A stretch of DNA of 64,000 nt. Source: Pseudomonas putida (GTDB lineage: Bacteria > Pseudomonadota > Gammaproteobacteria > Pseudomonadales > Pseudomonadaceae). Positions 1 to 9,222 of this stretch are shown piece by piece. Positions within the stretch are counted from its first letter, which is position 1. Each line of letters begins with the position of its first letter. The stretch is from the NCBI RefSeq assembly GCF_028682475.1, contig NZ_JANHLE010000022.1:1-64000 (forward strand), read 5' to 3'. The notes below the pieces were generated by a model. That model saw only the letters and a list, made by a program, of their open reading frames with translations, did not search any database and was not told the origin of the DNA. The position numbers and the translations under genes were made by a program.

Positions 1-6
1 GGGGGA

Positions 7-702
7 TCAGCGCCAGCTGTTGAGCAGTTCGGGCAGCTGCGACAGGCGCTGGATTTCGGCATCGGGACGGTTGTCGGCCTCCCAGGTCTTGCCCTGCGGG
101 TTGAACCAGATCGCCCGCAGGCCTGCACGCTGGGCGCCGGCAATGTCGTCGCCGGGATGATCGCCAATATGCACCGCCGCATGCGCTTCAACCTCACCTT
201 GGCGCAGCGCTTCAAGGAAGGGCTGTGGATCGGGCTTGCCAATCCCCAGGTCTTCGGCACACAGGGCAAACTTGAAGTAGTCGGCTAGCCCCAGGCGACG
301 TACATCGGCATTGCCATTGGTGACCACGCCAAGGGTGTAGCTGTGGCGGAGGATCTCCAGCACCGGCTGGACCTCGGGGAAGATATCGATCTGGTGGCGA
401 GCGTGGAGGAACACCTCGAAGCCTTCGTTGGCCAGCTCGCGGGCTTTGTTCTCGCTGTAGCCGACGTCCTCAAGGGCGTGAAACAGCACACGGCGGCGCA
501 GGGCGCTGATGCGGTGCCGGAGTCCGGGCTCGGCCTGCACCAGGCGCTCACGGATGGCGTACAGGTGCTCCACCGGTACTGCGCCAAGGTCCGGCGCATT
601 GGCGGCCAGCCAGTCGCGCAGGATGGCTTCGGCGCTCACGATCACCGGGGCGGTGTCCCACAGGGTGTCGTCCAGATCAAAGGTGATCAGCTTGATACTC
701 AT
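7..702 (-). CDS. HAD-superfamily hydrolase (haloacid dehalogenase-like phosphatase)
   Basis: A 231-residue soluble protein with the HAD signatures. The nucleophile motif DLDDTLWDT sits at about residues 9-17, and the acidic motif GDHPGDD lies near residue 180, where it would bind Mg2+ with the substrate phosphate. Family members dephosphorylate small metabolites; the substrate cannot be read from sequence. The ATG overlaps the TGA of xerC by four bases (ATGA), so it is the last gene of the dapF-DUF484-xerC operon and probably translationally coupled. The gene appears complete, with its stop codon six bases inside the window. Confidence 0.93.
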   Translation of the reverse strand: MSIKLITFDLDDTLWDTAPVIVSAEAILRDWLAANAPDLGAVPVEHLYAIRERLVQAEPGLRHRISALRRRVLFHALEDVGYSENKARELANEGFEVFLHARHQIDIFPEVQPVLEILRHSYTLGVVTNGNADVRRLGLADYFKFALCAEDLGIGKPDPQPFLEALRQGEVEAHAAVHIGDHPGDDIAGAQRAGLRAIWFNPQGKTWEADNRPDAEIQRLSQLPELLNSWR

Positions 703-1598
703 GAATCGCTGCCCTTACTGCGTTTAGCCCGAGGATGGGCGCTGTCATAGACAGCGGCCAGGTGCTGGAAATCAAGGTGAGTGTAGATCTGCGTGGTGGC
801 GATGTCGGCATGCCCGAGCATCTCTTGCACGGCGCGCAGGTCCTGGGATGATTCGAGCAGGTGGCTGGCGAACGAGTGCCGCAGCATGTGCGGGTGCAGG
901 TTCTGGCCCAGCTCACGTTCGCCGGCCGCCTGGACCCGCAGCTGGATGGCCCGTGGACCGAGGCGACGGCCCTGGCGGCTGACGAACACCGCCTTGTCCT
1001 GCGGGGCGCTGATGCCGCGCAGCGCGAGCCATTGTTCAAGGGCTTCGCGGGCTTTGCGGCCGACCGGCAGCACGCGGGTCTTGCTGCCCTTGCCGTGCAC
1101 CTGGACCAGGCCTGCGGGCAGGTCGAGCTGGTCGGTATCGAGGCTGGTCAGCTCCGACAGGCGCAAGCCGGAGGAATAAAACAGCTCGAGCATGGCCTGG
1201 TCGCGGCGGGCGAGAAAGTCGTCTTCAACCGCGCCTTCGAGCAACTGCAAGGCACGGTCGGTGTCGAGGGTTTTCGGCAGGCGCCGCTCACCCTTGGGCG
1301 CCGACAGGCCATTGGCCGGATCGTGGCTGCACAGGCCTTCGCGGTTCAGGTATCGATAGAAACCGCGCACTGCCGAGAGCAGCCGGGCCAGGCTACGGGA
1401 CGCCTGGCCGTGATGATGCTGGCGGGCGATGAACTGGCGCAGGTGCTGGATCTGCAGGGCATTCCAGCTGTCGATACCGCTCTTGGCGCAGAACGCCAGA
1501 ACACTGTCGAGGTCGCGGCGGTACGCCAGCTGGGTGTGCTCGGACACCTGGCGTTCATTGCGCAGGTGCGCGCAAAAGGCCTGCAGCTGGCGTTCCAT
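699..1598 (-). CDS. xerC: Tyrosine site-specific recombinase XerC
   Basis: A 299-residue tyrosine recombinase of normal XerC length. An N-terminal SAM-like core-binding domain (about 1-90) is followed by the catalytic domain with the full active-site set: R146 (SGLRLSEL), K170 (HGKGSK), H237 and R240 (HMLRH), H263 (LGHA) and nucleophile Y272. With XerD it resolves chromosome dimers at dif; no dif site was recognised in this window. Its position downstream of dapF and DUF484 is the usual gammaproteobacterial arrangement. Its ATG overlaps the DUF484 stop by one base, and its stop overlaps the HAD gene start. Confidence 0.97.
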   Translation of the reverse strand: MERQLQAFCAHLRNERQVSEHTQLAYRRDLDSVLAFCAKSGIDSWNALQIQHLRQFIARQHHHGQASRSLARLLSAVRGFYRYLNREGLCSHDPANGLSAPKGERRLPKTLDTDRALQLLEGAVEDDFLARRDQAMLELFYSSGLRLSELTSLDTDQLDLPAGLVQVHGKGSKTRVLPVGRKAREALEQWLALRGISAPQDKAVFVSRQGRRLGPRAIQLRVQAAGERELGQNLHPHMLRHSFASHLLESSQDLRAVQEMLGHADIATTQIYTHLDFQHLAAVYDSAHPRAKRSKGSDS

Positions 1599-2335
1599 CA
1601 GCGCACCGGGCGCAGGGTCTGGGTAAAGCGTGGCACCACGCGGCCAAGTACTTCGGCGATGTAGCTGAGGAACAGGGTGCCCACGGAGCTTTTGTAGTGT
1701 TGCGGGTCACGGCTGGCGATGGCCAACACGCCATGCAGACCCTGGTGGTTCAGGGTGGCGACGGCGGTGGAACCGACTTCCTTGCGCTGGTCTTCACCGA
1801 ACAGGAAGTCCAGCTCATGGTCGCGCAGATTGCCGCTGACTGTCTTGCCGCTGCACAACAGGCCGCCGATGGCTTGCTGGGCGTCGGCGCTGTTGACCCA
1901 GCGCCCGACCGGTGCGGCGGTTTCACCGAACAGGATCAGGCTGACAAAGGGCACCTTGAATTCCTGGCGCAGGCTGTCTTCGACGGCTATGACCACGGCT
2001 TCCAGGCTGTCGGCATCGAGCAGGTCGAGAATCAGCCGGCGGGTCTTGTCGAACAGCCGGTCGTTGTCACGGGCCACGTCCATCAACTGCGAGAGACGGT
2101 GGCGCATCTCGATGTTGCGGTCGCGCAGCAGCTTGAGCTGACGCTCCACCAGCGAAACGCTGTCGCCGCGCTGGTGGGGAATGTGCAGCTCGCTGAGCAG
2201 TTCGTCGTGTTCGGCGAAGAACGTCGGGTTGTCACGTAGAAAGGCAACCACGGCCTCAGCCCCGAAGGCGGGCGTCGAGCCCTCGGCGCTAAGGTCGGTG
2301 GGCTGTTCGGCAGGAGCCTGGGGCTGATCGGTCAT
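1598..2335 (-). CDS. DUF484 family protein
   Basis: A 245-residue protein of the DUF484 family, which has a GAF-like fold and is nearly always found between dapF and xerC. Residues about 20-80 are charged and may form a coiled coil; the rest resembles a GAF sensor domain. No catalytic motif is visible and its biochemical role is unknown; position suggests a link to XerC or to cell-wall synthesis. I chose the ATG at 2335, 13 bases after the dapF stop. A GTG at 2344 would add three residues and cannot be excluded. Confidence 0.9.
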   Translation of the reverse strand: MTDQPQAPAEQPTDLSAEGSTPAFGAEAVVAFLRDNPTFFAEHDELLSELHIPHQRGDSVSLVERQLKLLRDRNIEMRHRLSQLMDVARDNDRLFDKTRRLILDLLDADSLEAVVIAVEDSLRQEFKVPFVSLILFGETAAPVGRWVNSADAQQAIGGLLCSGKTVSGNLRDHELDFLFGEDQRKEVGSTAVATLNHQGLHGVLAIASRDPQHYKSSVGTLFLSYIAEVLGRVVPRFTQTLRPVR

Positions 2336-2348
2336 GGTTGGCACTCAC

Positions 2349-3179
2349 TCATAGACGAACCTGTCCTTCAAAGACGCGTACGGCAGGGCCAGTCATCAAC
2401 ACCGGCTGGCCGGGGCCGGCCCACTCGATGGACAGGCGTCCACCGGGGAGGTCGATCAGCAAAGGCGAGTCCATCCAGCCCTGGCTGATCGCCGCTACGG
2501 CAGCGGCGCAGGCACCGGTACCGCAGGCCTGGGTTTCCCCGGCGCCACGTTCCCAGACGCGCAGTTGCGCGCGATGGCGGTCGATGACCTGGATGAAACC
2601 GACATTGACCCGCTGCGGGAAGCGCGGATGGTGCTCGATCTGTGGACCCAGTTCATGCACCGGGGCACTGTTGATGTCGTTGACGCGCAGCACGGCGTGC
2701 GGGTTGCCCATCGACACGGCGGCCAGTTCGACCTGTTGCCCGGCCACCTCCAGCGGGTAGCTCAGGGCCTGCGCCGGGGCGTCGAACGGAATCTCGGCCG
2801 GCACCAGGCGTGGCGGGCCCATGTCGACGCAGATCTGCCCGTCGTTGCGCACGTCCAGCTCGATGATGCCGCCCTTGGTTTCCACGCGGATGCGTTTTTT
2901 CGCGGTCAGGCGCTTGTCCAGCACGAAGCGCGCGAAGCAGCGCGCACCGTTACCGCACTGCTCGACCTCGGAGCCGTCGGAGTTGAAGATCCGATAGCGG
3001 AAATCCACCTCCGGATTGCTCGGCGCTTCGACGATCAGCAACTGGTCGAAGCCGATACCGGTGTGACGATCGCCCCATTGCTTGGCGTGCTTGGGCAGGA
3101 TGTGCGCATGCTGGCTGACCAGGTCGAGGACCATGAAGTCGTTGCCCAGCCCATGCATCTTGGTAAAACGCAGCAGCAT
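2349..3179 (-). CDS. dapF: Diaminopimelate epimerase
   Basis: A 276-residue cofactor-independent racemase that converts LL- to meso-diaminopimelate for peptidoglycan and lysine. The two catalytic cysteines stand in the expected motifs: C75 in QCGNGAR and C219 in ACGTGAC. The length matches the family. It follows lysA by only four bases on the same strand, so epimerase and decarboxylase, consecutive steps of the pathway, are expressed together. Confidence 0.98.
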   Translation of the reverse strand: MLLRFTKMHGLGNDFMVLDLVSQHAHILPKHAKQWGDRHTGIGFDQLLIVEAPSNPEVDFRYRIFNSDGSEVEQCGNGARCFARFVLDKRLTAKKRIRVETKGGIIELDVRNDGQICVDMGPPRLVPAEIPFDAPAQALSYPLEVAGQQVELAAVSMGNPHAVLRVNDINSAPVHELGPQIEHHPRFPQRVNVGFIQVIDRHRAQLRVWERGAGETQACGTGACAAAVAAISQGWMDSPLLIDLPGGRLSIEWAGPGQPVLMTGPAVRVFEGQVRL

Positions 3180-3183
3180 GGGT

Positions 3184-4431
3184 TTACTCCGGCAGCAGGC
3201 TTTCGCCGGCGAACAACTCGGCTACGGTTTCCCGGCGGCGCACTTCGAACGCCTGGTCGCCATCGACCAGGACTTCGGCACAGCGGCCACGGGTGTTGTA
3301 GTTCGAGCTCATGACAAAACCATAGGCGCCCGCCGAGTGCACCGCCAGCAGATCGCCTTCGGCCAGATTCAGCGTGCGCTCCTTGGCGAGGAAATCGCCG
3401 GTTTCGCAGATCGGTCCGACCACGTCGTAGGTACGGCCTTCACCGGCGCGCGGCTGCACGGCGGTGACGTTCATCCAGGCCTGGTACAGGGCCGGACGGA
3501 TCAGATCGTTCATGGCCGCATCGACGATGGCGAAGTCTTTGTGTTCGGTGTGCTTGAGGTATTCGACGCGGGTCAGCAGGACACCGGCGTTGGCCACGAT
3601 GTAGCGGCCTGGCTCGAACACCAGGGCCAGATCGCGCTCGCCGAGACGTTCGCGGATAGCCTTGATGTAGTCACCGGCCAGCGGCGGCTCTTCGTCACGG
3701 TAGCGCACGCCAACGCCGCCACCCAGATCCAGGTGACGCAGGTGGATACCGCAGTCGCCGAGGCGGTCGATCAGCGCCAGCAGGCGGTCGAGGGCGTCGA
3801 TGAAGGGTTCCAGGGTGGTCAGCTGCGAACCGATGTGGCAGTCGACACCGACCACTTCCAGGTTGGGCAACTGGGCGGCGCGGATGTACACCTCTTCGGC
3901 ATCGGCGATGGCGATACCGAACTTGTTTTCTTTCAGACCCGTGGAGATGTACGGGTGGGTGCCGGCATCGACGTCCGGGTTGACCCGCAGCGAAATCGGC
4001 GCGCGCAGGCCCATTTCGGCGGCCACCACTTGCAGGCGCTCGAGCTCGTCAGTGGACTCGACGTTGAAGCAGTGCACGCCGACTTCCAGGGCACGACGCA
4101 TGTCTTCGCGGGTCTTGCCGACACCGGAGAACACCACGCGGTCGGCGCGGCCGCCAGCGGCCAGAACTCGCTCCAGCTCACCGCCGGAAACGATGTCGAA
4201 ACCTGCGCCCAGGCGGGCCAGCAGGTTCAGCACGCCGAGGTTGGAGTTGGCTTTGACGGCAAAGCACACCAGGTGCGAAACACCCTGCAAAGCGTCGGTA
4301 TAGCTACGGTACTGGGCCTCGATGTGGGCGCGCGAGTAGACGTAGGTTGGTGTACCGAAACGTTCGGCGATGGCCGACAGGGCCACGCCTTCCGCGAACA
4401 GTTGACCGTCGCGGTAGTTGAAAGCGTCCAT
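3184..4431 (-). CDS. lysA: Diaminopimelate decarboxylase
   Basis: A 415-residue PLP enzyme of fold type III that decarboxylates meso-diaminopimelate to L-lysine. PLP-binding K60 lies in CFAVKANSN. The phosphate-binding glycine loop (LGGGVGV), the EPGR motif and the CETGDF motif, whose cysteine comes from the partner subunit of the dimer, are all present. It lies nine bases downstream of the lipoprotein gene lptM and directly upstream of dapF. Confidence 0.98.
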   Translation of the reverse strand: MDAFNYRDGQLFAEGVALSAIAERFGTPTYVYSRAHIEAQYRSYTDALQGVSHLVCFAVKANSNLGVLNLLARLGAGFDIVSGGELERVLAAGGRADRVVFSGVGKTREDMRRALEVGVHCFNVESTDELERLQVVAAEMGLRAPISLRVNPDVDAGTHPYISTGLKENKFGIAIADAEEVYIRAAQLPNLEVVGVDCHIGSQLTTLEPFIDALDRLLALIDRLGDCGIHLRHLDLGGGVGVRYRDEEPPLAGDYIKAIRERLGERDLALVFEPGRYIVANAGVLLTRVEYLKHTEHKDFAIVDAAMNDLIRPALYQAWMNVTAVQPRAGEGRTYDVVGPICETGDFLAKERTLNLAEGDLLAVHSAGAYGFVMSSNYNTRGRCAEVLVDGDQAFEVRRRETVAELFAGESLLPE

Positions 4432-4440
4432 GGGTTACCC

Positions 4441-4578
4441 TTACTGGTGCTTGTGCGATTGCGACTTTTGACCGTCTTTGCTGTCGTCTGGCAGGTACAG
4501 CGGGCCCTTCTGGCCGCAGGCGGAAACAAGGCAGGCAACCGCGACGAGCGCCGCGAGGGTGGAGATCAGGCGCTTCAT
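4441..4578 (-). CDS. lptM: LptM-type small lipoprotein (YifL family)
   Basis: A 45-residue lipoprotein. The hydrophobic signal ends in a lipobox (VSAC), and mature C21 is followed by GQKGPLYLPDD, the conserved signature of the YifL/LptM family. In enterobacteria LptM helps the LptD-LptE outer-membrane translocon to mature; the same role is inferred here. The hydrophilic His/Lys/Ser-rich tail (34-45) is typical and unstructured. It is the first gene of the lysA-dapF operon. Confidence 0.9.
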   Translation of the reverse strand: MKRLISTLAALVAVACLVSACGQKGPLYLPDDSKDGQKSQSHKHQ

Positions 4579-4770
4579 GGCGTAATCCTTTGTAATAAGC
4601 AGTATTGCGCCCGAGTATACCGAGCACCTGCCGCCTTGCCTATGCGGGCGGCCCGCCGTCGGGCGGGGGGCTGCCGGGGGCAGGCGGCGGGCGTTATCCT
4701 TTGCATTCGGCGCGCCGCGCTCGTATCTTGCCCGGCTTGCGTGTGTGCAGACATTTTTGAGGTTCTTGCA

Positions 4771-5103
4771 ATGAGTTTGACCGAAGCGCGTTTTCACGAC
4801 CTGGTCGACGCGACCCAACAGGCCCTGGAAGACCTGTTTGACGACACTGACCTGGATCTGGACATGGAGAACTCGGCAGGGGTCCTGACCATCAAGTTCG
4901 ACAACGGCAGCCAGCTGATCTTCAGCCGTCAGGAGCCGTTGCGCCAGCTATGGCTGGCCGACAAATCCGGTGGTTTCCACTTCGACTACGACGAATCGAA
5001 CGGCAAGTGGACCTGCGAAAAAACCGAAGAGTTGCTCGGCGAGATGCTTGAACGCATCGTCTGGGATCGCATCGGCGAAAAGCTCGACTTCGAAGAGATC
5101 TGA
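4771..5103 (+). CDS. cyaY: Frataxin-like iron-sulfur assembly protein CyaY
   Basis: A 110-residue acidic protein of the bacterial frataxin family. The first helix carries an acidic ridge (residues about 20-33, rich in Asp/Glu), and the conserved sheet contains the motif GGFHFDY. CyaY binds iron and tunes the IscS desulfurase during Fe-S cluster assembly. I chose the ATG at 4771, which gives the family length; the reading frame stays open far upstream only because it is antisense to lysA. It diverges from lptM, as is usual. Confidence 0.95.
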   Translation: MSLTEARFHDLVDATQQALEDLFDDTDLDLDMENSAGVLTIKFDNGSQLIFSRQEPLRQLWLADKSGGFHFDYDESNGKWTCEKTEELLGEMLERIVWDRIGEKLDFEEI

Positions 5104-5104
5104 G

Positions 5105-5326
5105 ATGAGCGACACGCCAAAGCCGGCCAAGCCGCTCTACAGCAATGTCAGCCCGGCGGTGCCGTCGCCCTGCATCAGCACCTGCCGGCTGGATGAGCAC
5201 AAGGTCTGCATTGGCTGTTTCCGCCATGTCGAAGACATTCGCCAGTGGCGCTCGGCCGACGACGCGCAGCGGCGGCAGATCTGCCAGCAAGCTCAGGTTC
5301 GCCGGCAACAGGCAGGATCGGCCTAA
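5105..5326 (+). CDS. DUF1289 small cysteine-rich protein
   Basis: A 73-residue protein of the DUF1289 family. Its mark is a four-cysteine core (SPCISTCRLD then KVCIGCFR, residues 22-39) that looks able to bind a metal or Fe-S cluster, followed by the conserved helix around DIRQW. No function has been assigned to the family. It begins one base after the cyaY stop, so the two are probably co-translated, and a rho-independent terminator follows 75 bases later. Confidence 0.88.
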   Translation: MSDTPKPAKPLYSNVSPAVPSPCISTCRLDEHKVCIGCFRHVEDIRQWRSADDAQRRQICQQAQVRRQQAGSA

Positions 5327-5400
5327 CCCCTTCAGCTATTGTGTATTTACTTGGCTGTGGTAGTGTCGAACGTGCTTCGGCTGTGCCGAATTCCTGCAAA

Positions 5401-5427
5401 CCCCGCCCTTGGGCGGGGTTTTGCTTT
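5401..5427 (+). terminator. Intrinsic terminator after the cyaY operon
   Basis: CCCCGCCC and GGGCGGGG form a very GC-rich hairpin followed directly by TTTTGCTTT. It lies between the DUF1289 stop and the rnk start and should end cyaY transcription. Confidence 0.85.
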
Positions 5428-5459
5428 ATATCGCTCAAAAAAAGGAGTCTGACTGGATC

Positions 5460-5879
5460 ATGAGCACCAAGCCTTCCATTATCGTCACCCGATTGGACGT
5501 TCAGCGTCTCGAGCGTCTGATCGACAGCCTCGATGAGAAGACGCAGGATTCTCCGGGTGTGCTCGCCTTGCAAGACGAGCTGGACCGCGCCGAGCAGGTC
5601 GGTCACGAGGAAGTTCCGGCCGGTGTCGTGACCATGAACTCCCGGGTTCATTGCCGCGAAGAAGCCAGCGGCAAGGACTACCACCTGACCCTGGTCTACC
5701 CGAAGGATGCCAACGCCGACGAGGGCAAGATCTCGATCCTCGCGCCGGTTGGCAGCGCGCTGCTGGGCCTGTCGGTGGGCGCCAAAATTGATTGGTCACT
5801 CCCGGGCGGCAAGACCCTGAAGCTTGAGCTGCTGGCGGTCGAGTATCAGCCAGAAGCCGCGGGCGACTTCGACCTCTGA
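5460..5879 (+). CDS. rnk: Nucleoside diphosphate kinase regulator Rnk
   Basis: A 139-residue protein with an N-terminal coiled coil (about 8-48) and a C-terminal GreA/GreB-like FKBP fold domain (about 55-135). Rnk binds RNA polymerase like Gre factors but is not known to stimulate transcript cleavage. It was first described as restoring nucleoside diphosphate kinase and alginate traits in algQ mutants of P. aeruginosa. A strong AAAGGAG ribosome site lies before the ATG. The stop is three bases from the stop of convergent cyaA. Confidence 0.93.
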   Translation: MSTKPSIIVTRLDVQRLERLIDSLDEKTQDSPGVLALQDELDRAEQVGHEEVPAGVVTMNSRVHCREEASGKDYHLTLVYPKDANADEGKISILAPVGSALLGLSVGAKIDWSLPGGKTLKLELLAVEYQPEAAGDFDL

Positions 5880-5882
5880 GCC

Positions 5883-8729
5883 TTATGCCTGCGCCAGGGC
5901 CTCGTTGAGCGCCCGCTCCAGCTCGCCCTTGTAGCGCAGGTAAAGAATGCTCGACCCCAGACCGTCGGCCAGTAGGCCAGACAGATCCAGGTCGGTGATG
6001 TAGCAACGGTAGCGCTCGGCCTCGCGGCGCTGCCCGATGATTTCGCCGGCGACCACGGCATACAGCTGGTCGCCGTGCTCAAGCTCGGAAAACTCCCGCT
6101 GATTGCAGTACAGCGTTACCTGCACGTCATCGCTGGCGCCTGCCTGCAGAATCGCCTGCACTTCGTAGTAGGGCGTGTCGATGGCGGTGATCGCGACCTG
6201 CCTGGCTTCCACCTGGCGGACCTTTCCGGTGCCTGATGGCAACAACTGGTAATAAAGAATATCCAGCGAGCCCTGGGCTTGCAGGCTGTCCAGCGGCAGG
6301 CGGGCTTCACGGCGAAACACGATCGCTTGCACAAACCGCTGCAGCGGTAGCAACAGGCTGTTTTCATCATGAAACGGCAGGCGTTGTTGCCACAGCGCGT
6401 TGTGTTCATCCAGCACGTAGACGTCCGCCCAGGCCTCCTGCACCCGATAGAACAGCTGAATGCACTGCGGCTGGCCCAAGGGCAGGATCTGGGCCAGGTC
6501 CAGTTCCTGCAGACCGTTGGCGTCCAGGTGCAGCGGACTGTAGTCGCTGCGTTCTTCGCTGAGGTAACGCAGCACGGCATCCTGGCCATCAAGCGTGACC
6601 AGGTTCACCGCGCCGGCCTGCAGCTCCAGTACATGCGTGTGCTGCTGGACCTGCAGCAGGTAGCGGTAGTTGAGGTTCTGTGCCAGCAGCGCCTGGGCAG
6701 TGGTGAAGACTTCCTCTACGCGCTGGGCGATGGCCTGGGCACGGTTATGGCAGAAGCAGCGCACCCGTAATCTGGGTGGCGGGTTGGCGCCGAGGTTGCC
6801 GAGGTAATCACGCAGGCAGCGTAGCAAGGCATGCTCGCCGTCGTAGCGGTGCACCTGGACCTCGTTCCAGCTGTTGAGGGTGACCTGGTCCAGGGTCAGC
6901 ACCAGGTTCTCGCGCACCCCGGCATAGCTCAGCGAGTCGGTGCGCTCGGTGGTCATCAGGATGTTCAGGTCGCGATGGTGGCGCAGCGGGTCGATGCCGA
7001 CGTTGACCAGCAGGAGGATTTCGTCTGCCACGCTGGGCTGAAGCAGGCGCTGTTCACTGACTACCGGCAAGGGCAGGGCGACGCTCTGTTGCAAGCTGCC
7101 GAGCAGGTTGAACAGCTCGTACTCGCTGAGGTCGCTACTGCCCGGGTGCAAGGCCAGGCGCGTGCTGCTGTCGATCACGCCGTTGCGGTGGGCCCAGGTC
7201 AGCAGTTCGAGCAGCTCGCGACAGCGCTTGATCGGGGCGAAATGCTCCCATTCGTGTACGCCCAGGTTGCCGTTGTACAGGCCCCAGTGGAGTTGCCCGG
7301 GTTCTTTGCGGTTGGGCGACTGGACCAGGGTCAGGGTGTCTTCGGCCAGATCCGGGGCGATCCCCGGGTTGATGAATTCGACTTTGCCGGCGCGGCGTTC
7401 GAAGGCTGCGTACAGGCGTCGGCCGAGGACGCTGAGGTCACGCTGGTCGATGCGGCAGGTGGCGTTCTGGCCACGGGCAAACTGGCACAGGAAGCGGTAG
7501 CTGTAATTGAGCTCGGCCACCAGTTCGCGGCGCTCGGCCTCGACCTGGCGCACTTTCCACTGGCTGCGGCTGTCGAGCAGCGTCAGTTGGCGCTCGTCCC
7601 AGCCCCACTCCCGGCTCAACCGCTGCAGCAGTTCACGCTGCCAGCTGGCGCTGCGCTGACGGGGCAGACCACTGAGCTTCTTGTTCACCTTCAGGTACAG
7701 GCTGCGGCGCACCAGTTCCAGGCGTTGCTGTTCGCCGCGCCCCTGCAAGTACTGCTCGATGCGCCGGTAAATCATCATGTACGGGTCGAGCTCGTCGAGG
7801 TCGAGGCGATTGGCGAACACAGCCTGTTTGAACTGCAGGCTCAGGCACTGCACCTGCGGGTGTTCGCTGGCATAGACCTCGGTCAGCAGCAGCTTGAGTA
7901 CGGATTTGTAAGGCGACTCGATGCCCTTGAACAACTGCCAGAGCCCGGCGCCGACGAATTCGCCGGGCGGGATGTGCGCCAGGTGGCCGAGGTCGAGATG
8001 GTTCTCGGCGCGTACGAAGCGTTTGGACAGCAGGGTTTCGATGTAGTGGTGATAGCGCGGTTCTTCGTAGACCGGCACCAGCCACCACAAAGGTGTACGT
8101 CCGGCGAGCCAGATGGCGGTGCGGTAGAACTCGTCGAGCAGCAGGTAATGCTGAGTGGTGCCGCAGTCATCGGAGCTGAGTTGACTGTCGCGTTCACCTT
8201 TGACGAAGTTCTCTGGTTCGATCAGGAACAGGTGGGCTTCGGCACCCTGGCTGGCGGCCCAGCTCTCCAGGAGCTGGCACTTTTTGCGCAGCTCAGCCAT
8301 TTCGCTGTCGCTGAGGTCGGCGGCGTGGCAGACCCAGACATCCATGTCGCTCTGCTCGGCCTGGGCCAGGGTGCCCAGGCTGCCCATCAGGAACAGGCCG
8401 TGGATCGGCTGGGGCGGGTTGCCGCGGCGGGTTTTGTAGGCGAATGAACGGGTCAGACGCTGGGCTTCGGCCAGCAGTCGGGCGTCCGGTTCGAAATTGC
8501 TGACACCCGCCGGCGTGGTGCCGGACACATAACCGGGCAGCAGCGGATGGTTGACGTGGAAGAACAGCGGCAGCAGGGTCATGACCTGCTGTTGACGGCT
8601 CGACAGTCCCTCCATGGCCCGCTCCAGGCGCCCCTGATTGAGCGTCAGGAAGCGTTGGCGCAGCTGGCTGAGCACCTTGCGGTCAATGCCCTGATCAAGG
8701 TCGGGGCGAATTTCGTGGGGGTGGTTCAT
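5883..8729 (-). CDS. cyaA: Class I adenylate cyclase
   Basis: A 948-residue class I (enterobacterial-type) adenylate cyclase that makes cAMP for the Vfr/CRP regulator. The catalytic N-terminal half carries the nucleotidyltransferase signature GSLGT (116-120) followed by SDMD with D128 and D130. The C-terminal half is the regulatory region that in enterics responds to the sugar phosphotransferase system. The start at 8729 gives the conserved N-terminus, but no strong ribosome site is visible. Upstream is an AT-rich stretch and then a REP element. Confidence 0.96.
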   Translation of the reverse strand: MNHPHEIRPDLDQGIDRKVLSQLRQRFLTLNQGRLERAMEGLSSRQQQVMTLLPLFFHVNHPLLPGYVSGTTPAGVSNFEPDARLLAEAQRLTRSFAYKTRRGNPPQPIHGLFLMGSLGTLAQAEQSDMDVWVCHAADLSDSEMAELRKKCQLLESWAASQGAEAHLFLIEPENFVKGERDSQLSSDDCGTTQHYLLLDEFYRTAIWLAGRTPLWWLVPVYEEPRYHHYIETLLSKRFVRAENHLDLGHLAHIPPGEFVGAGLWQLFKGIESPYKSVLKLLLTEVYASEHPQVQCLSLQFKQAVFANRLDLDELDPYMMIYRRIEQYLQGRGEQQRLELVRRSLYLKVNKKLSGLPRQRSASWQRELLQRLSREWGWDERQLTLLDSRSQWKVRQVEAERRELVAELNYSYRFLCQFARGQNATCRIDQRDLSVLGRRLYAAFERRAGKVEFINPGIAPDLAEDTLTLVQSPNRKEPGQLHWGLYNGNLGVHEWEHFAPIKRCRELLELLTWAHRNGVIDSSTRLALHPGSSDLSEYELFNLLGSLQQSVALPLPVVSEQRLLQPSVADEILLLVNVGIDPLRHHRDLNILMTTERTDSLSYAGVRENLVLTLDQVTLNSWNEVQVHRYDGEHALLRCLRDYLGNLGANPPPRLRVRCFCHNRAQAIAQRVEEVFTTAQALLAQNLNYRYLLQVQQHTHVLELQAGAVNLVTLDGQDAVLRYLSEERSDYSPLHLDANGLQELDLAQILPLGQPQCIQLFYRVQEAWADVYVLDEHNALWQQRLPFHDENSLLLPLQRFVQAIVFRREARLPLDSLQAQGSLDILYYQLLPSGTGKVRQVEARQVAITAIDTPYYEVQAILQAGASDDVQVTLYCNQREFSELEHGDQLYAVVAGEIIGQRREAERYRCYITDLDLSGLLADGLGSSILYLRYKGELERALNEALAQA

Positions 8730-8815
8730 TGCGAGCTCAAGCCGGCCGTCTGGGGGAAGCTATGGCGAGTTTAAGCGTTAATTTAATTTTGACGCCATTT
8801 TATTAGCGGTGAATG

Positions 8816-8882
8816 CATCGCGGGGCAAGCCCGCTCCCACAGGCGGTGACTAACCCTGTGGGAGCGGGCTTGCCCCGCGATG
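8816..8882. repeat. REP palindrome pair (type 1)
   Basis: An inverted pair of the P. putida-type REP unit. The left arm runs CGCGGGGCAAGCCCGCTCCC and its reverse complement starts at about 8856, with roughly 13 bases between the arms. It lies between cyaA and the TIGR02647 gene. Such elements are spread by RAYT transposases; none is encoded here. Confidence 0.9.
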
Positions 8883-8892
8883 ATCCGTGTTC

Positions 8893-9138
8893 TCAGGCCG
8901 GCTGGGCGACGTTCAGGATGGTCAGCAGCTGCTGTGCGTGCTCGGCAGCATCATGCCCCAGACTGGTCAGATAACCGCCATCGGGCTGGTCGGTCAGTTG
9001 CTTGTCGTACAGGCGTTGAGCTGCAGCGATGAGGTCTTTGGAGGCAGTGTTATGGACCTTGATGCCTTCCTGGCTGCTATCCAGGTTGAACAGGGCAAGG
9101 ACTTCCAGCTCGGCAATCAGTTCGGGGGTAAACGACAT
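8893..9138 (-). CDS. TIGR02647 family protein
   Basis: An 81-residue conserved protein of the small, mostly pseudomonad TIGR02647 family. It is hydrophilic, largely helical by composition, and has no signal peptide, membrane segment or metal motif. Function is unknown. It stands alone between a REP element and another small minus-strand gene; 84 bases separate it from that neighbour, so co-transcription is possible. Confidence 0.75.
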   Translation of the reverse strand: MSFTPELIAELEVLALFNLDSSQEGIKVHNTASKDLIAAAQRLYDKQLTDQPDGGYLTSLGHDAAEHAQQLLTILNVAQPA

Positions 9139-9222
9139 AGAGACTCCGACTTCCAGACAAGGAGGGCAGCACCGTCGCCGGTGCCTGGTTTTGCAGTGTA
9201 GTCAGGGAAATCCTGCTTTGCT

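Noticed and set aside
3082..4770. Long open plus-strand frame upstream of cyaY
   Set aside because: It is antisense to lysA and merges into cyaY only because high-GC genes leave opposite frames open. The cyaY family length starts at 4771.
6831..8447. 538-codon plus-strand frame
   Set aside because: Antisense to cyaA, with composition (His, Gln, Val, Ala) typical of shadow frames; no domain recognised.
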